Under the pieces are notes generated by a model that was not told where the DNA came from, did no database searches, and saw nothing but the letters and a program-made list of their open reading frames with translations. A program made the position numbers and the translations under genes. A stretch of DNA of 64,000 nucleotides, taken from NCBI GenBank assembly GCA_019639155.1, contig JAHBSJ010000006.1, positions 124,001 through 188,000 on the forward strand, read 5' to 3'. The DNA comes from Acidobacteriota bacterium (GTDB lineage Bacteria; Acidobacteriota; Blastocatellia; Pyrinomonadales; Pyrinomonadaceae). Positions 51,881-61,138 of the stretch are shown here, piece by piece (the first letter of the stretch is position 1; the number at the start of each line of letters is the position of its first letter).

Positions 51881-52669
51881 TCAGTGATCCAGGCGGAAAA
51901 ATGCCTTGAAATTCGCCGTTGTCTGCCGAGCAAGCTCCTCAAAAGGAATGCCGTAAAACTCTGCCAGGAACCGCGCAGTGTGAACGACCATTGCAGGCTC
52001 ATTGCGTTTGCCGCGATGCGGAACAGGCGTCAGATAGGGACAATCGGTCTCTACCAACAGGCGATCCAGCGGGACGACGCGGGCGGCGTCCCTCAGGTCG
52101 TCAGCCTTCTTGAACGTTACATTTCCGGCGAACGAGATCAAAAACCCAAGCGGCATCAGAGCCCCTGCCATCTCTGCCGTTCCGCCAAAACAATGCATTA
52201 TACCGCCGCGAAAGCCTCCGTAGCTGCATTCTTCTTTCAGAATATCCACCGTGTCATCATTAGCATCGCGGCTGTGGATGATTATCGGCAGGTCGAGCTC
52301 ACGAGCTTTTCGTATCTGCCGGCGAAAGACCTCGCGTTGGACGTCCCGCGGGCTGTGATCGTAATAGTAATCGAGCCCTATCTCGCCCCAAGCGATCAAC
52401 TTATTGGACGATGCCGCGAGATCCAAGAGGTGCTCCTCTGCGGCGGCGTCGTAAAGCTTTGCATCGTGCGGGTGAACGCCGACGCTTACAAACACGCCGT
52501 CATATTTCTCGGCAACGGCGACCGCACGGCGAAAATCGTCCGAATGCGGATCGCCCGTACCGACATTGAGCATCATTTCGACGCCCGCTTCCCTCGCTCT
52601 CGCGACCACAGCATCGCGATCTGCGTCAAATGCCTCGCCGTCAATATGGCAGTGGGAATCGATCAGCAC
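51881..52669 (-). CDS. tatD: TatD family metal-dependent hydrolase (DNase)
   Basis: 262 aa TIM-barrel hydrolase. Metal ligands are in IDSHCHID at the N-terminus, GEIGLDYYYD, IIHSRDA, MHCFGG, and DRLLVETDCPYLTPVPHRG with the last Asp. Members act as 3'-5' exonucleases on DNA/RNA or as deacylases. The start is GTG at 52669 within TAGTG, so stop and start overlap by one base with the gene upstream. It is the last gene of the folE...tatD run. A full-length mirror frame on the other strand is a shadow. Confidence 0.94.
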   Translation of the reverse strand: MLIDSHCHIDGEAFDADRDAVVARAREAGVEMMLNVGTGDPHSDDFRRAVAVAEKYDGVFVSVGVHPHDAKLYDAAAEEHLLDLAASSNKLIAWGEIGLDYYYDHSPRDVQREVFRRQIRKARELDLPIIIHSRDANDDTVDILKEECSYGGFRGGIMHCFGGTAEMAGALMPLGFLISFAGNVTFKKADDLRDAARVVPLDRLLVETDCPYLTPVPHRGKRNEPAMVVHTARFLAEFYGIPFEELARQTTANFKAFFRLDH

Positions 52670-53898
52670 TAGTTTTCGACCTTCTCGATCCGCTTCAACG
52701 AATTCAGAGCCCTTAACATCTCCTGTAATTCCATCTCATCAACAAACGTCAGGACAAAATGAAGCGACGCCCCCTTAACATTAGCCCAGTAAAGCCTCTG
52801 CCTAACCTTCGTGACGCTGTCTCGGGTTTCAAGCCAAGCGAATTCAAATTCGCCGATATTTGTTTCCGACGGCTTTTTGGTGACAACATCTGTCTTGTCC
52901 AGAAACATCTTGGTAAACGTCTGCGCCACATTGAGAGGGCGGAAATTAGGAAATGGGGCATTTTCCGCCACCATCATGAACATTGCGGAGTTCATTTCTG
53001 ACGAGATCGGCTTTTTCGAGGCGGCGAAAAGAAGCCTCTGGCGTTCGTCAGAAATGAACTCGCCAAGTTCGGGCCTTTTTTCCGCAATAGACTCCTTGCC
53101 AATTTCCATCACGATCTCAGACTCCTCCTTCTCAAGGAAATGCCAACCCGCCGGTGCTTGAATCGAAACACTAAAGAACGAGCAAAAAACCGTCCCATCA
53201 ACTACACTCACGCCCAGGTCTTCCGGCAATTCCACCGCCGTTAGCAACGGGGCCGGAATACTTGTAACCTCAAACGAGTTGAGAAAATCATTCACCCTTT
53301 TCAGGTTAGCGTTTCGCAGCGTGTTCGATTGCCTTGAAAGGTTGCCTTTTGTATAGACACTCAAAATGAACATTCTCTGCTCAACAACGATGAACCTGTT
53401 CGAAGATGAAACAGTATCGCCTTCGACAACTACACTTCGACCGTAATTAGAGCCAAAAAAGAACTCACTGTCTGTAGTAACGCGCCCTTTCATGCGTGAC
53501 ACCTCGCCATCTCGCATCGCATCGAAACGCATATTCAGGTCAAGCTTGTCTTTGATCGCGACGGGAAAATCCACGACCCCGACAACATAGCTTCCGAGAC
53601 TGGTATCCAAACTGTACGACGAGTATTTCGTCGGGCCGAAGGCACCGTTAACCGATGAGACCTCCGTTTTTGGCTTCCCGGGAAAGGCGATCCTAAAGCC
53701 GCTGGCAGGTGAATGGAATTTACCACCCACTGTAACGGGACCTGTTGAAATAATGCTGGTAACGCGTTCGGGTACCGGCACCGTTGGCTTCGGTTTTGGC
53801 GGAGGAGGAGCCTGCGATTCGCCCTCACCTTGGGAAGAAACCGTTGATACGCAAAATGCCAATGACAACAGCAATATAGAACCCCTTATTCTCATCAC
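52669..53898 (-). CDS. Exported two-domain protein of unknown function
   Basis: 409 aa with a signal peptide (RIRGSILLLSLAFCVSTVSSQG) and a Pro-rich linker (QAPPPPKPKPTVPVPERV). Domain 1 (about 60-220) shows the pattern SGFRIAFPGKPKTEVSS...MFILSVYTKGN...VNDFLNSFEV. This recurs in the shorter neighbour at 53957-54577, so the two are paralogues. Domain 2 (about 235-400) includes APAGWHFLEKEES and FEFAWLETRDSVTKVRQRLYWANVKG, resembling PsbP/DUF1795-type domains. Function unknown. Coupled to tatD by a one-base stop/start overlap. Confidence 0.72.
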   Translation of the reverse strand: MMRIRGSILLLSLAFCVSTVSSQGEGESQAPPPPKPKPTVPVPERVTSIISTGPVTVGGKFHSPASGFRIAFPGKPKTEVSSVNGAFGPTKYSSYSLDTSLGSYVVGVVDFPVAIKDKLDLNMRFDAMRDGEVSRMKGRVTTDSEFFFGSNYGRSVVVEGDTVSSSNRFIVVEQRMFILSVYTKGNLSRQSNTLRNANLKRVNDFLNSFEVTSIPAPLLTAVELPEDLGVSVVDGTVFCSFFSVSIQAPAGWHFLEKEESEIVMEIGKESIAEKRPELGEFISDERQRLLFAASKKPISSEMNSAMFMMVAENAPFPNFRPLNVAQTFTKMFLDKTDVVTKKPSETNIGEFEFAWLETRDSVTKVRQRLYWANVKGASLHFVLTFVDEMELQEMLRALNSLKRIEKVEN

Positions 53899-53956
53899 GT
53901 TTATCTCCTGAAGGTAAGTACAATTCCTACATCCGGTTGGCTTCAGAATAGTCTCA

Positions 53957-54577
53957 TTATGCCTCGACCATTTGAACCTTTACCGCAAACGATTCAAAGA
54001 ATTTCTGGACCCATTTATCAAAACCCTGATCATAGTCCTTCTGATTTACTGCGACCGAAATGATGAAAAGCTTTGAATCGAGCAAAAAGATCCTAAATTC
54101 GGTTCTTCGCTCTTTATCCAACAAAGCGAATTCACGACCAATTCGGCCTTCATATGAGATCGGCCGACGGAATAGGAATTTTGTAGAAGCCGGATCAAAA
54201 GCATTGTCGATTGTTTCGTCAAGAACACTTTGAATATCGTTTGGGTCCAACACCGATCCCACTGAACGGGTCGCCAATGTATAGCTCGCCTTTGTTGAGG
54301 TCACCGAGTACGTCTCAACCGGTCCTACTGAATTTACTTTGATGTCATCACTCTTGCCGGGAAACAAGATGGTCAATCCATGTTCCGCGAGCGAAAGTTC
54401 GCTCCAATTACTCTCGTCCGGCAATTTCGGAGCATCAACATCTCCGGAACCCATCACAGTCACAGTTGCTCTGATCGGCTTGGTCTTTGTCGGCTTTTTC
54501 GGACTGGTTTGGGCACCCACGATCGACATGCCAACAAAGAGGACTATCAATAACGAACTTGCCCGAAAAGTCACCAT
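53957..54577 (-). CDS. Exported single-domain paralogue of the neighbouring protein
   Basis: 206 aa. Signal peptide FRASSLLIVLFVGMSIVGAQ, a Lys/Thr/Pro-rich linker, then one domain (about 60-206) with LTILFPGKSDDIKVNS, SYTLATRSVGS and KLFIISVAVNQKDYDQGFDKWVQKFFESFAV. The same elements occur in domain 1 of the 409-aa protein downstream. The start is one base after the metG stop, so expression is tied to metG. Function unknown. Confidence 0.7.
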   Translation of the reverse strand: MVTFRASSLLIVLFVGMSIVGAQTSPKKPTKTKPIRATVTVMGSGDVDAPKLPDESNWSELSLAEHGLTILFPGKSDDIKVNSVGPVETYSVTSTKASYTLATRSVGSVLDPNDIQSVLDETIDNAFDPASTKFLFRRPISYEGRIGREFALLDKERRTEFRIFLLDSKLFIISVAVNQKDYDQGFDKWVQKFFESFAVKVQMVEA

Positions 54578-54578
54578 A

Positions 54579-56666
54579 CTATTTCAACCTCGCACCTATC
54601 TTAACATCCTCAAGAAACGTTGCTATCGCCGGTGTATCGTCTTCCAGAAGTGATGCAGCACAGATCATTCCCTGCGATTCCAGACCGCGCATTTTTCGCG
54701 GTTTCAGATTCGCGACGACTACCACCTTTCGCCCGAGCAGTTTCTCTGGTTCGTAATATTCCGCAAGCCCCGCAAGGATCTGCCGCGGCTTCTCTTCGCC
54801 CAGATCGACCTCCAAACGCAGCAGCTTGTCGGCATCGGGAACGCGTTCGGCGACCTTTATCTCACCAACGCGGAGTTCGACCTTAATGAAATCGTCGATA
54901 GTTATAAAATTTTCTTTCTTTTCTTCGCCTTCATTCGCTTCAGAGGCCAAACCACCCGCTATTGCAGGCGATTCTCCTTTCTGACCACTGACTTCCAATT
55001 CCTGACTGCTCTTTTCGATCTCACTCATAACTTTACTCTTATCAATTCGGGGAAATATTCCTTCAGCGGCGCTGATTGCCGTTCCGGCATCAAGTCCGCC
55101 CCAAACAAGTTCGGCCGGATCCATATTCGAAACTTCGCCACTTAGGCCCAGGATTTTGTAAACTTTAACCGAAGATTCCGGCATCACGGGATATAGAAGC
55201 ACCGACAGCCACCGAAGAGTTTCCGATGAACGGTAAAGGACGGCATTCAGCGTTTCCGACTGCTTTTCGTCCTTTATCAGTTCCCAAGGCTTAGCATCGG
55301 AGATCATTTTGTCGATACGGGCGATGACTGCCCAAAGGATCTCCAATGCCTGGCTAAACTCAAAATTCTCGAATCGACGAACAAACTCATCTCGAGCGTG
55401 ATTAAGGACGGAAACAAGCTCCTGCCCGTCCGGATCGACACCGGCACGGAGGGCGTGTATGTAATTTTCCTCCGCGATCTTGCCGCTTGGAATGCGGCCT
55501 TCCCGATATTTGTGGATCATCGAAACTGTGCGGCTGACCAGGTTTCCAAGGCCGCTCGCAAGATCCGCATTTGCTCGCTCAATAAGATTTTCATAGCCGA
55601 ACTTTCCGTCCTGGCCAAAAACCATATCACGCATGCAAAAATATCGGACGGCATCGGCCTGAAAATGTTGATGTAATACATCAACTTCTATCACGTTACC
55701 TAACGTTTTCCCCATTTTACGGCCGTCAGCGTCTAGCCACATACCGTGAGCATAGACCGTTTTCGGCAGCGGCAATCCGGCGGCCTTGAGGAACGAGAAC
55801 CAATAGACGGTGTGAAACCGCAAAATATCTTTCCCGACTAGATGCACCGCATTTTCCCAATATTTATCGAATCCTGGAGCGTTTGGACGATCATTCCCGT
55901 AACCAAGAGCCGTAATATAGTTTGATAATGCATCGAGCCAGACGTACATTACGTGATCTTCGTCGTCAGGAACCGGCACACCCCACGACACCGACCTCTT
56001 CTCTCTGCTTATAGACAGATCCTGTAACCCTCGTTTTATGAATGAGATAACCTCATTGTGTCGTGATTCCGGTTGAACTAATTTCGGATCATTTTCGATC
56101 AGACCCAACAAATATCCTTGATAATCGGAAAGATTAAAAAAGTAACTCTCCTCGGCAACGTTATCGAGCGGACGTTCATGAACTGTACAGAAGGGGATCT
56201 CGCTGCCTTCCGGAGTGTAATACTCGTCCTCAAGCTTGTATGCCGCACACGGAGCACAAAACCAGCCGCGATAATGACCTTTGTAGATATTCGGATTGCC
56301 GAGCGGCGTCTTCCCATTCGCAATTTCACGCCACAAGTGCCGCACACCTTCGTAATGAAACGTCTCGGTGGTCCGCATGAAAATGTCGTAGCCGCCGCTC
56401 TCAGTGTCCAGCCCGAAATCGCGAAACATCCGCTTCAGTTCCGACGAAATATCGTCGACCTGCTGCTGGGGCGTTCGTCCTGCTGCCTCTGCTGCCCGCT
56501 GGATGTTTATACCGTGTTCGTCGGTCCCGGTTAGGAAAAATACGTCAAAGCCACGCTGCTCCTTATACCGATGCAAAACGTCCGCGACGATGGTCGTGTA
56601 CAAATGCCCAAGGTGCGGCAGGCTGTTGGCATAATAAATGGGAGTTGTGACGTAGTAAGTGCTCAT
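54579..56666 (-). CDS. metG: Methionyl-tRNA synthetase with C-terminal tRNA-binding domain
   Basis: Charges tRNA-Met, 695 aa. HIGH region YYANSLPHLGHLYTT, zinc knuckle with CAPC and CTVH, anticodon/KMSKS loop DGRKMGKTLGNV. After the class I core (to about 545) comes a repeat-derived linker (SSQELEVSGQKGESPAIAGG, about residues 550-575). The C-terminal Trbp111/EMAP-type domain follows (TIDDFIKVELRVGEIKVAERVPDADKLLRLEVDLGE...), which aids dimerisation and tRNA binding. Same strand and 17 bp downstream of the M28 peptidase gene. Confidence 0.96.
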   Translation of the reverse strand: MSTYYVTTPIYYANSLPHLGHLYTTIVADVLHRYKEQRGFDVFFLTGTDEHGINIQRAAEAAGRTPQQQVDDISSELKRMFRDFGLDTESGGYDIFMRTTETFHYEGVRHLWREIANGKTPLGNPNIYKGHYRGWFCAPCAAYKLEDEYYTPEGSEIPFCTVHERPLDNVAEESYFFNLSDYQGYLLGLIENDPKLVQPESRHNEVISFIKRGLQDLSISREKRSVSWGVPVPDDEDHVMYVWLDALSNYITALGYGNDRPNAPGFDKYWENAVHLVGKDILRFHTVYWFSFLKAAGLPLPKTVYAHGMWLDADGRKMGKTLGNVIEVDVLHQHFQADAVRYFCMRDMVFGQDGKFGYENLIERANADLASGLGNLVSRTVSMIHKYREGRIPSGKIAEENYIHALRAGVDPDGQELVSVLNHARDEFVRRFENFEFSQALEILWAVIARIDKMISDAKPWELIKDEKQSETLNAVLYRSSETLRWLSVLLYPVMPESSVKVYKILGLSGEVSNMDPAELVWGGLDAGTAISAAEGIFPRIDKSKVMSEIEKSSQELEVSGQKGESPAIAGGLASEANEGEEKKENFITIDDFIKVELRVGEIKVAERVPDADKLLRLEVDLGEEKPRQILAGLAEYYEPEKLLGRKVVVVANLKPRKMRGLESQGMICAASLLEDDTPAIATFLEDVKIGARLK
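54949..55008. repeat. Repeat-derived linker inside metG
   Basis: 54949-54973 is one arm of the repeat family seen in valS (AACCACCCGCTATTGCAGGC). 54981-55008 are four heptamers CTGACCA, CTGACTT, CCAATTC, CTGACTG. So both repeat types found in valS also sit in metG, at the junction of the catalytic core and the tRNA-binding domain. Confidence 0.7.
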
Positions 56667-56683
56667 TCGTGTTAAATTGGCCG

Positions 56684-58342
56684 CTACTTGCCCATCCTTT
56701 TCCTATCTGCATCCCAAAACTCATCCGTCTCGAGATAACGCGGCATTGTCGGTGCATTTGCGATTTCCCAACCGATTGCGAGCCCGAGTTCCGCATTTTG
56801 GATCATCGCACTGACATCCCACCAATCGTAATATTGATCCGATGGCTGATGATAATATTTGGCAGTGTAGTTGCTGAAAAATTCTAGAGCGACACCTGTT
56901 AAGGCCGGTGTGAAATTGGATCCATGACGCAAGGAGACCGCAGGCACGCCTGCCTTGGCGAACGGAAAATGGTCTGATCGAAAGAAGAAGCCCTGTTCAG
57001 GCCTCATATCGCCCTGAAGCGTCATGCTGCGTTCCGAAGCAACCGGCTGAACGATTGCGTTCAGTGTCGACCGTTCTACGCCGAGCGCAGAGAAATCATC
57101 GGTCTTGCCAAAGAAATTGACGCCGTCGATATTGACGTTGCCGGCGATCTTTTTTAGCGGAATTAGCGGATTCTGAGCAAAATACTCAGCGCCGAGCAGG
57201 CCCTGTTCTTCGGCGGTCGGGAACAGAATGTAGGTCGAGCGCTTTGGACGACGATTTCGCGACAGTTTGGCAAGAGCCTCGCCGATACCAAGCACAGCAG
57301 CGACGCCGGATGCGTTGTCGTAGGCACCATTGTAGATCTTGTCGCCCGATGAATCAGGCTCACCGATGCCAAGGTGGTCCCAATGCGCAGTGTATAGAAC
57401 ATACTCGTTCCTTAGCCGCCTGTCGCTGCCATCAACCACGCCGACAATGTTCGGAGATTCGAACTCAGTCTTCGTCGCTTTTAGGTCGATCTTGGCTCGC
57501 AATCCCGTCTTCACGGGCTTAAATCCGCGTTTCTGTGCTGCCAAGCGAAGATCGTTGACATCAAGCCCCGCCTTTTTCAGCATCGCGTCAACGGCCTCAG
57601 TCGTCGCCCACGACATGAGCTGCAAAAACGGTGTCTTATCGCCCGAACCTCTCGCGATCTCAGAACGCGGACCGCCGAACGACGTTCTGACCACGTTCCA
57701 GCCGTAACCTGCAGATTCGCTGGTGTGGATCAAAATGACACCTGTAGCACCGCGTCGGGCGGCTTCTTCGTACTTATAGGTCCAACGACCGTAGTAGGTC
57801 AGCGCTTTACCGCCGAAAAGGTTCGGTTCTGCTGCGGTAGCGGGCGGATCGTTAACCATTATCAGCAGTATCTTGCCGCGATAATCGTCCGCCGGGCCTG
57901 AGTAGTCATTCCAGTTGTAAAGCGGGGCGTCGATACCGTAGCCCGCGAAGACCACCTCGGCATCGACCGAAACGTTATCTCTCTGAGCACCTGTCGTGGC
58001 AACGAAATCATCGCCGAAGCTGAAAGATGTGGTATCGCCCGAGCCCTTAGAGACATTCAGTTTGGTCGAAGGATCGACCTTGATGCCCACAAGCTTTACG
58101 TTTTGAAAATAGCTTTTTCCGTTGCCGGGCCTAATGCCGGCAGATCTCATCTGAGCGGCGATATAATCGGCGGCCTTTTTGCTGCCGGCATTGCCGGGGC
58201 CGCGGCCTTCCATCTCATCGGCAGAGAGACGCTTTACGCGTTCCCGCATTTTTGCACCGTCAAACCACGAGCTTCGATCCTGAGCAAATGCTGCAAAGGC
58301 CGCGAATACTAATAACAAAACAACCGCAATGTATCTTTTCAT
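56684..58342 (-). CDS. Exported M28 family zinc aminopeptidase with inserted PA domain
   Basis: 552 aa with a signal peptide (RYIAVVLLLVFAAFAAFAQ). N-terminal part DEMEGRGPGNAGSKKAADYIAAQM, a protease-associated insertion (about 130-290; YGRWTYKYEEAARRGATGVILIHT), then the M28 catalytic domain. The zinc ligands and catalytic residues sit in TAHWDHLG, NGAYDNASGVAAVL, EEQGLLGAEYFA, NIDGVNFFG and FRSDHFPFAKAGVP. It should remove N-terminal residues from peptides in the periplasm or outside. It ends with a helical tail (IQNAELGLAIGWEIANAP). 6 bp separate it from folE. Confidence 0.93.
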   Translation of the reverse strand: MKRYIAVVLLLVFAAFAAFAQDRSSWFDGAKMRERVKRLSADEMEGRGPGNAGSKKAADYIAAQMRSAGIRPGNGKSYFQNVKLVGIKVDPSTKLNVSKGSGDTTSFSFGDDFVATTGAQRDNVSVDAEVVFAGYGIDAPLYNWNDYSGPADDYRGKILLIMVNDPPATAAEPNLFGGKALTYYGRWTYKYEEAARRGATGVILIHTSESAGYGWNVVRTSFGGPRSEIARGSGDKTPFLQLMSWATTEAVDAMLKKAGLDVNDLRLAAQKRGFKPVKTGLRAKIDLKATKTEFESPNIVGVVDGSDRRLRNEYVLYTAHWDHLGIGEPDSSGDKIYNGAYDNASGVAAVLGIGEALAKLSRNRRPKRSTYILFPTAEEQGLLGAEYFAQNPLIPLKKIAGNVNIDGVNFFGKTDDFSALGVERSTLNAIVQPVASERSMTLQGDMRPEQGFFFRSDHFPFAKAGVPAVSLRHGSNFTPALTGVALEFFSNYTAKYYHQPSDQYYDWWDVSAMIQNAELGLAIGWEIANAPTMPRYLETDEFWDADRKRMGK

Positions 58343-58348
58343 AATCTT

Positions 58349-58930
58349 CTATCCTTTGATCAGCGACATCGCTTCGGCACGTGTCCGCGGGTCGCTTCGG
58401 AAGCCGCCTAAGACCGCAGATGTTATAGTAACCGCGCCGGGTTTTTTGACGCCGCGAAGGGTCATACACGTGTGTTCAGCCTCGATCACAACCATTACGC
58501 CGATCGGGTCGAGGCTGGAAAAAAGCGTTTGTGCTATTTCTTGCGTCAGCCGCTCTTGAACCTGCAAACGCCGAGCGAATACCTCGGCGATACGGGCCAA
58601 TTTTGACAGCCCGATTATTCGGCCGTTCTTTGGGATGTATGCGATATGACACTTGCCGGTGAACGGCGCGAGGTGGTGCTCGCAGACGCTAGCGATCGAA
58701 ATATCTTTTACGAGAACCATTTCGTCATGTGAATCCCCGGGCAGCGGGACGACATGTTCCGCGGGATCGACCCACATTCCTTCAGTAAGTTCGGCATAAA
58801 AATCCGCAACGCGTTCCGGCGTTTTCTTCAGCCCGTCGCGGTTTGGATCCTCGCCAATGCCTTCGAGAATAAGCCTGACCCCGTCGGCGATCTTACGCGT
58901 ATCAAGCTTTCGTTTACTGCTATTTGCCAT
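58349..58930 (-). CDS. folE: GTP cyclohydrolase I
   Basis: Converts GTP to 7,8-dihydroneopterin triphosphate, first step of folate synthesis. 193 aa from ATG 58930 (MANSSKRKLDTRKIADGVRLI), the normal size; the frame extends upstream but without conservation. Signatures: DPNRDGLKKTPERVADFYAE, CEHHLAPFTGKCHIAYIP (zinc Cys and His), GLSKLARIAEVFARRLQVQERLTQEIA and MTLRGVKKPGAVT. It is the first gene of the leftward folE-M28-metG-X-Y-tatD run and diverges from argS with 95 bp between them. Confidence 0.96.
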   Translation of the reverse strand: MANSSKRKLDTRKIADGVRLILEGIGEDPNRDGLKKTPERVADFYAELTEGMWVDPAEHVVPLPGDSHDEMVLVKDISIASVCEHHLAPFTGKCHIAYIPKNGRIIGLSKLARIAEVFARRLQVQERLTQEIAQTLFSSLDPIGVMVVIEAEHTCMTLRGVKKPGAVTITSAVLGGFRSDPRTRAEAMSLIKG

Positions 58931-59025
58931 ATGCGCTGTAAAAGAATGAGTATAAGCCGAAGCAAAGCATTTGCCCAATCTTTGCGAAAGGACGGCAGAA
59001 GAACCTATAATCATCGTTTTGCTTG

Positions 59026-61065
59026 ATGGACGCTGAGATGGCCCTTACTTTACTGCAAATTCAGACCTCGCTTCGCGAAAAGCTCGCGTCGTTGTCGAAC
59101 GACCTCTTTGGCGTAGTACCTGAGATCATCGCCGTGGAAACACCGCCAAAGACAGAGTTCGGCGACCTCGCGTTCCCTGTCGCATTCGAACTTGCGAAAA
59201 AGATAAAAAAGGCGACCGGTGAAAAGAGGAATCCCCGCGAGATCGCAGAGACGCTTAAAGCTGAGATCGAAAAGGAGGATTTCATAGAGAAGGTGGACGT
59301 CGCAGGTGCCGGCTATCTGAATATTTTTGTCGATCGTGCCTCGTTTCTGCCGCAAAACTCCGGCGACGCTGTTGTAGGAGGACTGGCATCCGCTCCCGCC
59401 GATGCGCCCAAGGTCTGCGTTGAACATACTTCAGTCAATCCGAACAAAGCGGCACATATCGGCCACGTTCGAAATTCCGTTCTGGGTGACACCTTTCAGC
59501 GGATCCTAGGATCTACCGGCAAACGCGTCGAGGTTCAGAACTATATTGATAACACAGGCGTTCAGGTTGCGGATGTCGTGGTCGGGTTCATTTATCTCGA
59601 AAAAATGGGACTCGGCGATATCAAGGCCCTTGATGAAAAGTTAATAGCCGAAGGCCGTTCTTTTGATTACTACTGCTGGGACCTTTATGCCCGCGTCGGA
59701 CAGGAATATCAGATCAACGACGACCTGAAGTCGAAGCGTGCCAAAATTCTGCACGCCATCGAAGAAGGCGGCAACGCCACTGCCGAACTTGCCGACTACG
59801 TGGCGACGCGAAACGTTGAGTGCATCATTGCGACCATGGAGCGGCTAGGCATCCGCTACGATCTTCTGCCGCGGGAATCCGAGATATTACACCTTCATTT
59901 TTGGGACCGAGCTTTCGATCAAATGAAACAGCTCGGCGTGATCCGTTACGAAAGCGAAGGCAACCACGCTGGCTGCTGGGTGATGCCGTTTGACTCGCAC
60001 GAAGGAACCGACGACCACGAGAACGACAAGATCCTCGTTCGCTCGAACGGAACGGTTACATACACCGGCAAGGACATCGCCTATCAGATGTGGAAGCTCG
60101 GCATTTTGGGGCTCGATTTCAACTACAGGCTTTTTCACACGTATCCTGACGGAAAGGATGTCTGGATGACTGCCGGACCGCAGGCTGCCAGCCTGCAAGA
60201 AGCTAACATTCCATCATTCGGAGGCGGTGAAACCATCTACAACGTTATCGATACACGTCAATCATATCCGCAGGAAGTCGTGAAAAAAGGCGTCGCGGCG
60301 ATCTCGCCCGAGCGAGGCGAAAAGGCCAGCGTGCATCTTTCGTACGAAATGGTGGCCCTGTCGCCCGCGGCGGCTGAAGAGCTTGGCTTTGAGCTTTCCG
60401 AAGACGACCGAAAGCGAACGTTCATCGAGATGAGCGGCCGCAAAGGCCTCGGAGTTAAGGCGGACGACCTGATAGACCGCTTGGAAGAAAAGGCCCTGGC
60501 CGAGGTCGAATCGCGTCACGCTGGCGCGGCCGACGATGAAAAGCACCATATCGCTCATCAGATCGCTGTTGGCGCATTGCGATATTTTCTGCTCAAATTC
60601 ACGCGAAACACTGTCATCGTTTTTGATTTTGCAGAGGCCCTATCGTTCGAAGGAGAAACTGGATGTTTTTGCCAGTATTCCGCGGTGAGAGCTAATTCGA
60701 TCTTTCGCAAATTTGCAGAAGCAGGCGGGAAAATGGAAAACGTTGCCTCAGCTATCGATAACGTCGATGCAGTTGGTCAAGTTTTTTCTGCCGATGACGG
60801 CGACGATATCTGGTCGCTCGCGGTCCTTGCGGCCCGCATCGAGGATTCGGTGCGGCAGTCCGCTGCCGCTAATGAGCCGGCGATCCTTGCGAAATATACT
60901 TTTAACCTGGCGAAGGCTTTCAACCTTTTCTACCACCGCCACAAGATACTGAGTGAACCAGACGAGACCAAAAGGGCTGTTCTCTTGACTGTGGCGAATA
61001 TGGCGCGCATCTCTCTGACGCGGTCGCTCGAATTGTTAGGTATAAACGTTCCGGAGCGCATGTAG
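59026..61065 (+). CDS. argS: Arginyl-tRNA synthetase with a repeat-derived insertion
   Basis: Charges tRNA-Arg, 679 aa from ATG 59026 (ATG 59038 also possible). N-terminal Add-1-like domain, class I HIGH region NPNKAAHIGHVRNSVLGD, DGTVTYTGKDIAYQMWKLG-type catalytic block, IDTRQSYPQEV, and the second signature MSGRKGLGVKADDLID in place of KMSKS, usual for this ArgRS subtype. The DALR anticodon-binding domain is at the C-terminus (YTFNLAKAFNLFYHRHKIL). Between TYPDGKDVWMTAG and PSFGGGETIYNVIDTRQ there is an extra GPQAASLQEANI, encoded by a palindromic repeat shared with valS. Confidence 0.95.
   Translation: MDAEMALTLLQIQTSLREKLASLSNDLFGVVPEIIAVETPPKTEFGDLAFPVAFELAKKIKKATGEKRNPREIAETLKAEIEKEDFIEKVDVAGAGYLNIFVDRASFLPQNSGDAVVGGLASAPADAPKVCVEHTSVNPNKAAHIGHVRNSVLGDTFQRILGSTGKRVEVQNYIDNTGVQVADVVVGFIYLEKMGLGDIKALDEKLIAEGRSFDYYCWDLYARVGQEYQINDDLKSKRAKILHAIEEGGNATAELADYVATRNVECIIATMERLGIRYDLLPRESEILHLHFWDRAFDQMKQLGVIRYESEGNHAGCWVMPFDSHEGTDDHENDKILVRSNGTVTYTGKDIAYQMWKLGILGLDFNYRLFHTYPDGKDVWMTAGPQAASLQEANIPSFGGGETIYNVIDTRQSYPQEVVKKGVAAISPERGEKASVHLSYEMVALSPAAAEELGFELSEDDRKRTFIEMSGRKGLGVKADDLIDRLEEKALAEVESRHAGAADDEKHHIAHQIAVGALRYFLLKFTRNTVIVFDFAEALSFEGETGCFCQYSAVRANSIFRKFAEAGGKMENVASAIDNVDAVGQVFSADDGDDIWSLAVLAARIEDSVRQSAAANEPAILAKYTFNLAKAFNLFYHRHKILSEPDETKRAVLLTVANMARISLTRSLELLGINVPERM
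60172..60199. repeat. Palindromic repeat inside argS, shared with valS
   Basis: 28 bases around GCAGGCTGCCAGCCTGC are identical to the complement of 11423-11450 in valS. In both genes the reading frame gives AGPQAASLQ. The palindrome core is GCAGGCTGCCAGCCTGC (60180-60196). Confidence 0.85.
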
Positions 61066-61138
61066 AGCTCCGCGGGGTTGCAAAAGTGTTAACCCGCTCG
61101 GTAACTTTTAACTGCGGATAACCTGATCCGCCGCAATT

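Noticed and set aside
51884..52672. 262-codon open frame on the plus strand exactly opposite tatD
   Set aside because: It mirrors tatD over its full length. The tatD frame has all family motifs, while the mirror frame shows no domain, no ribosome binding site and an implausible composition.
57830..57865. Another EPPA(V/T)AGG repeat arm in the M28 peptidase gene (CTGCGGTAGCGGGCGG)
   Set aside because: The encoded NDPPATAAEPNLFGG is what M28 homologues normally have at this place, so the short nucleotide match is probably coincidence.
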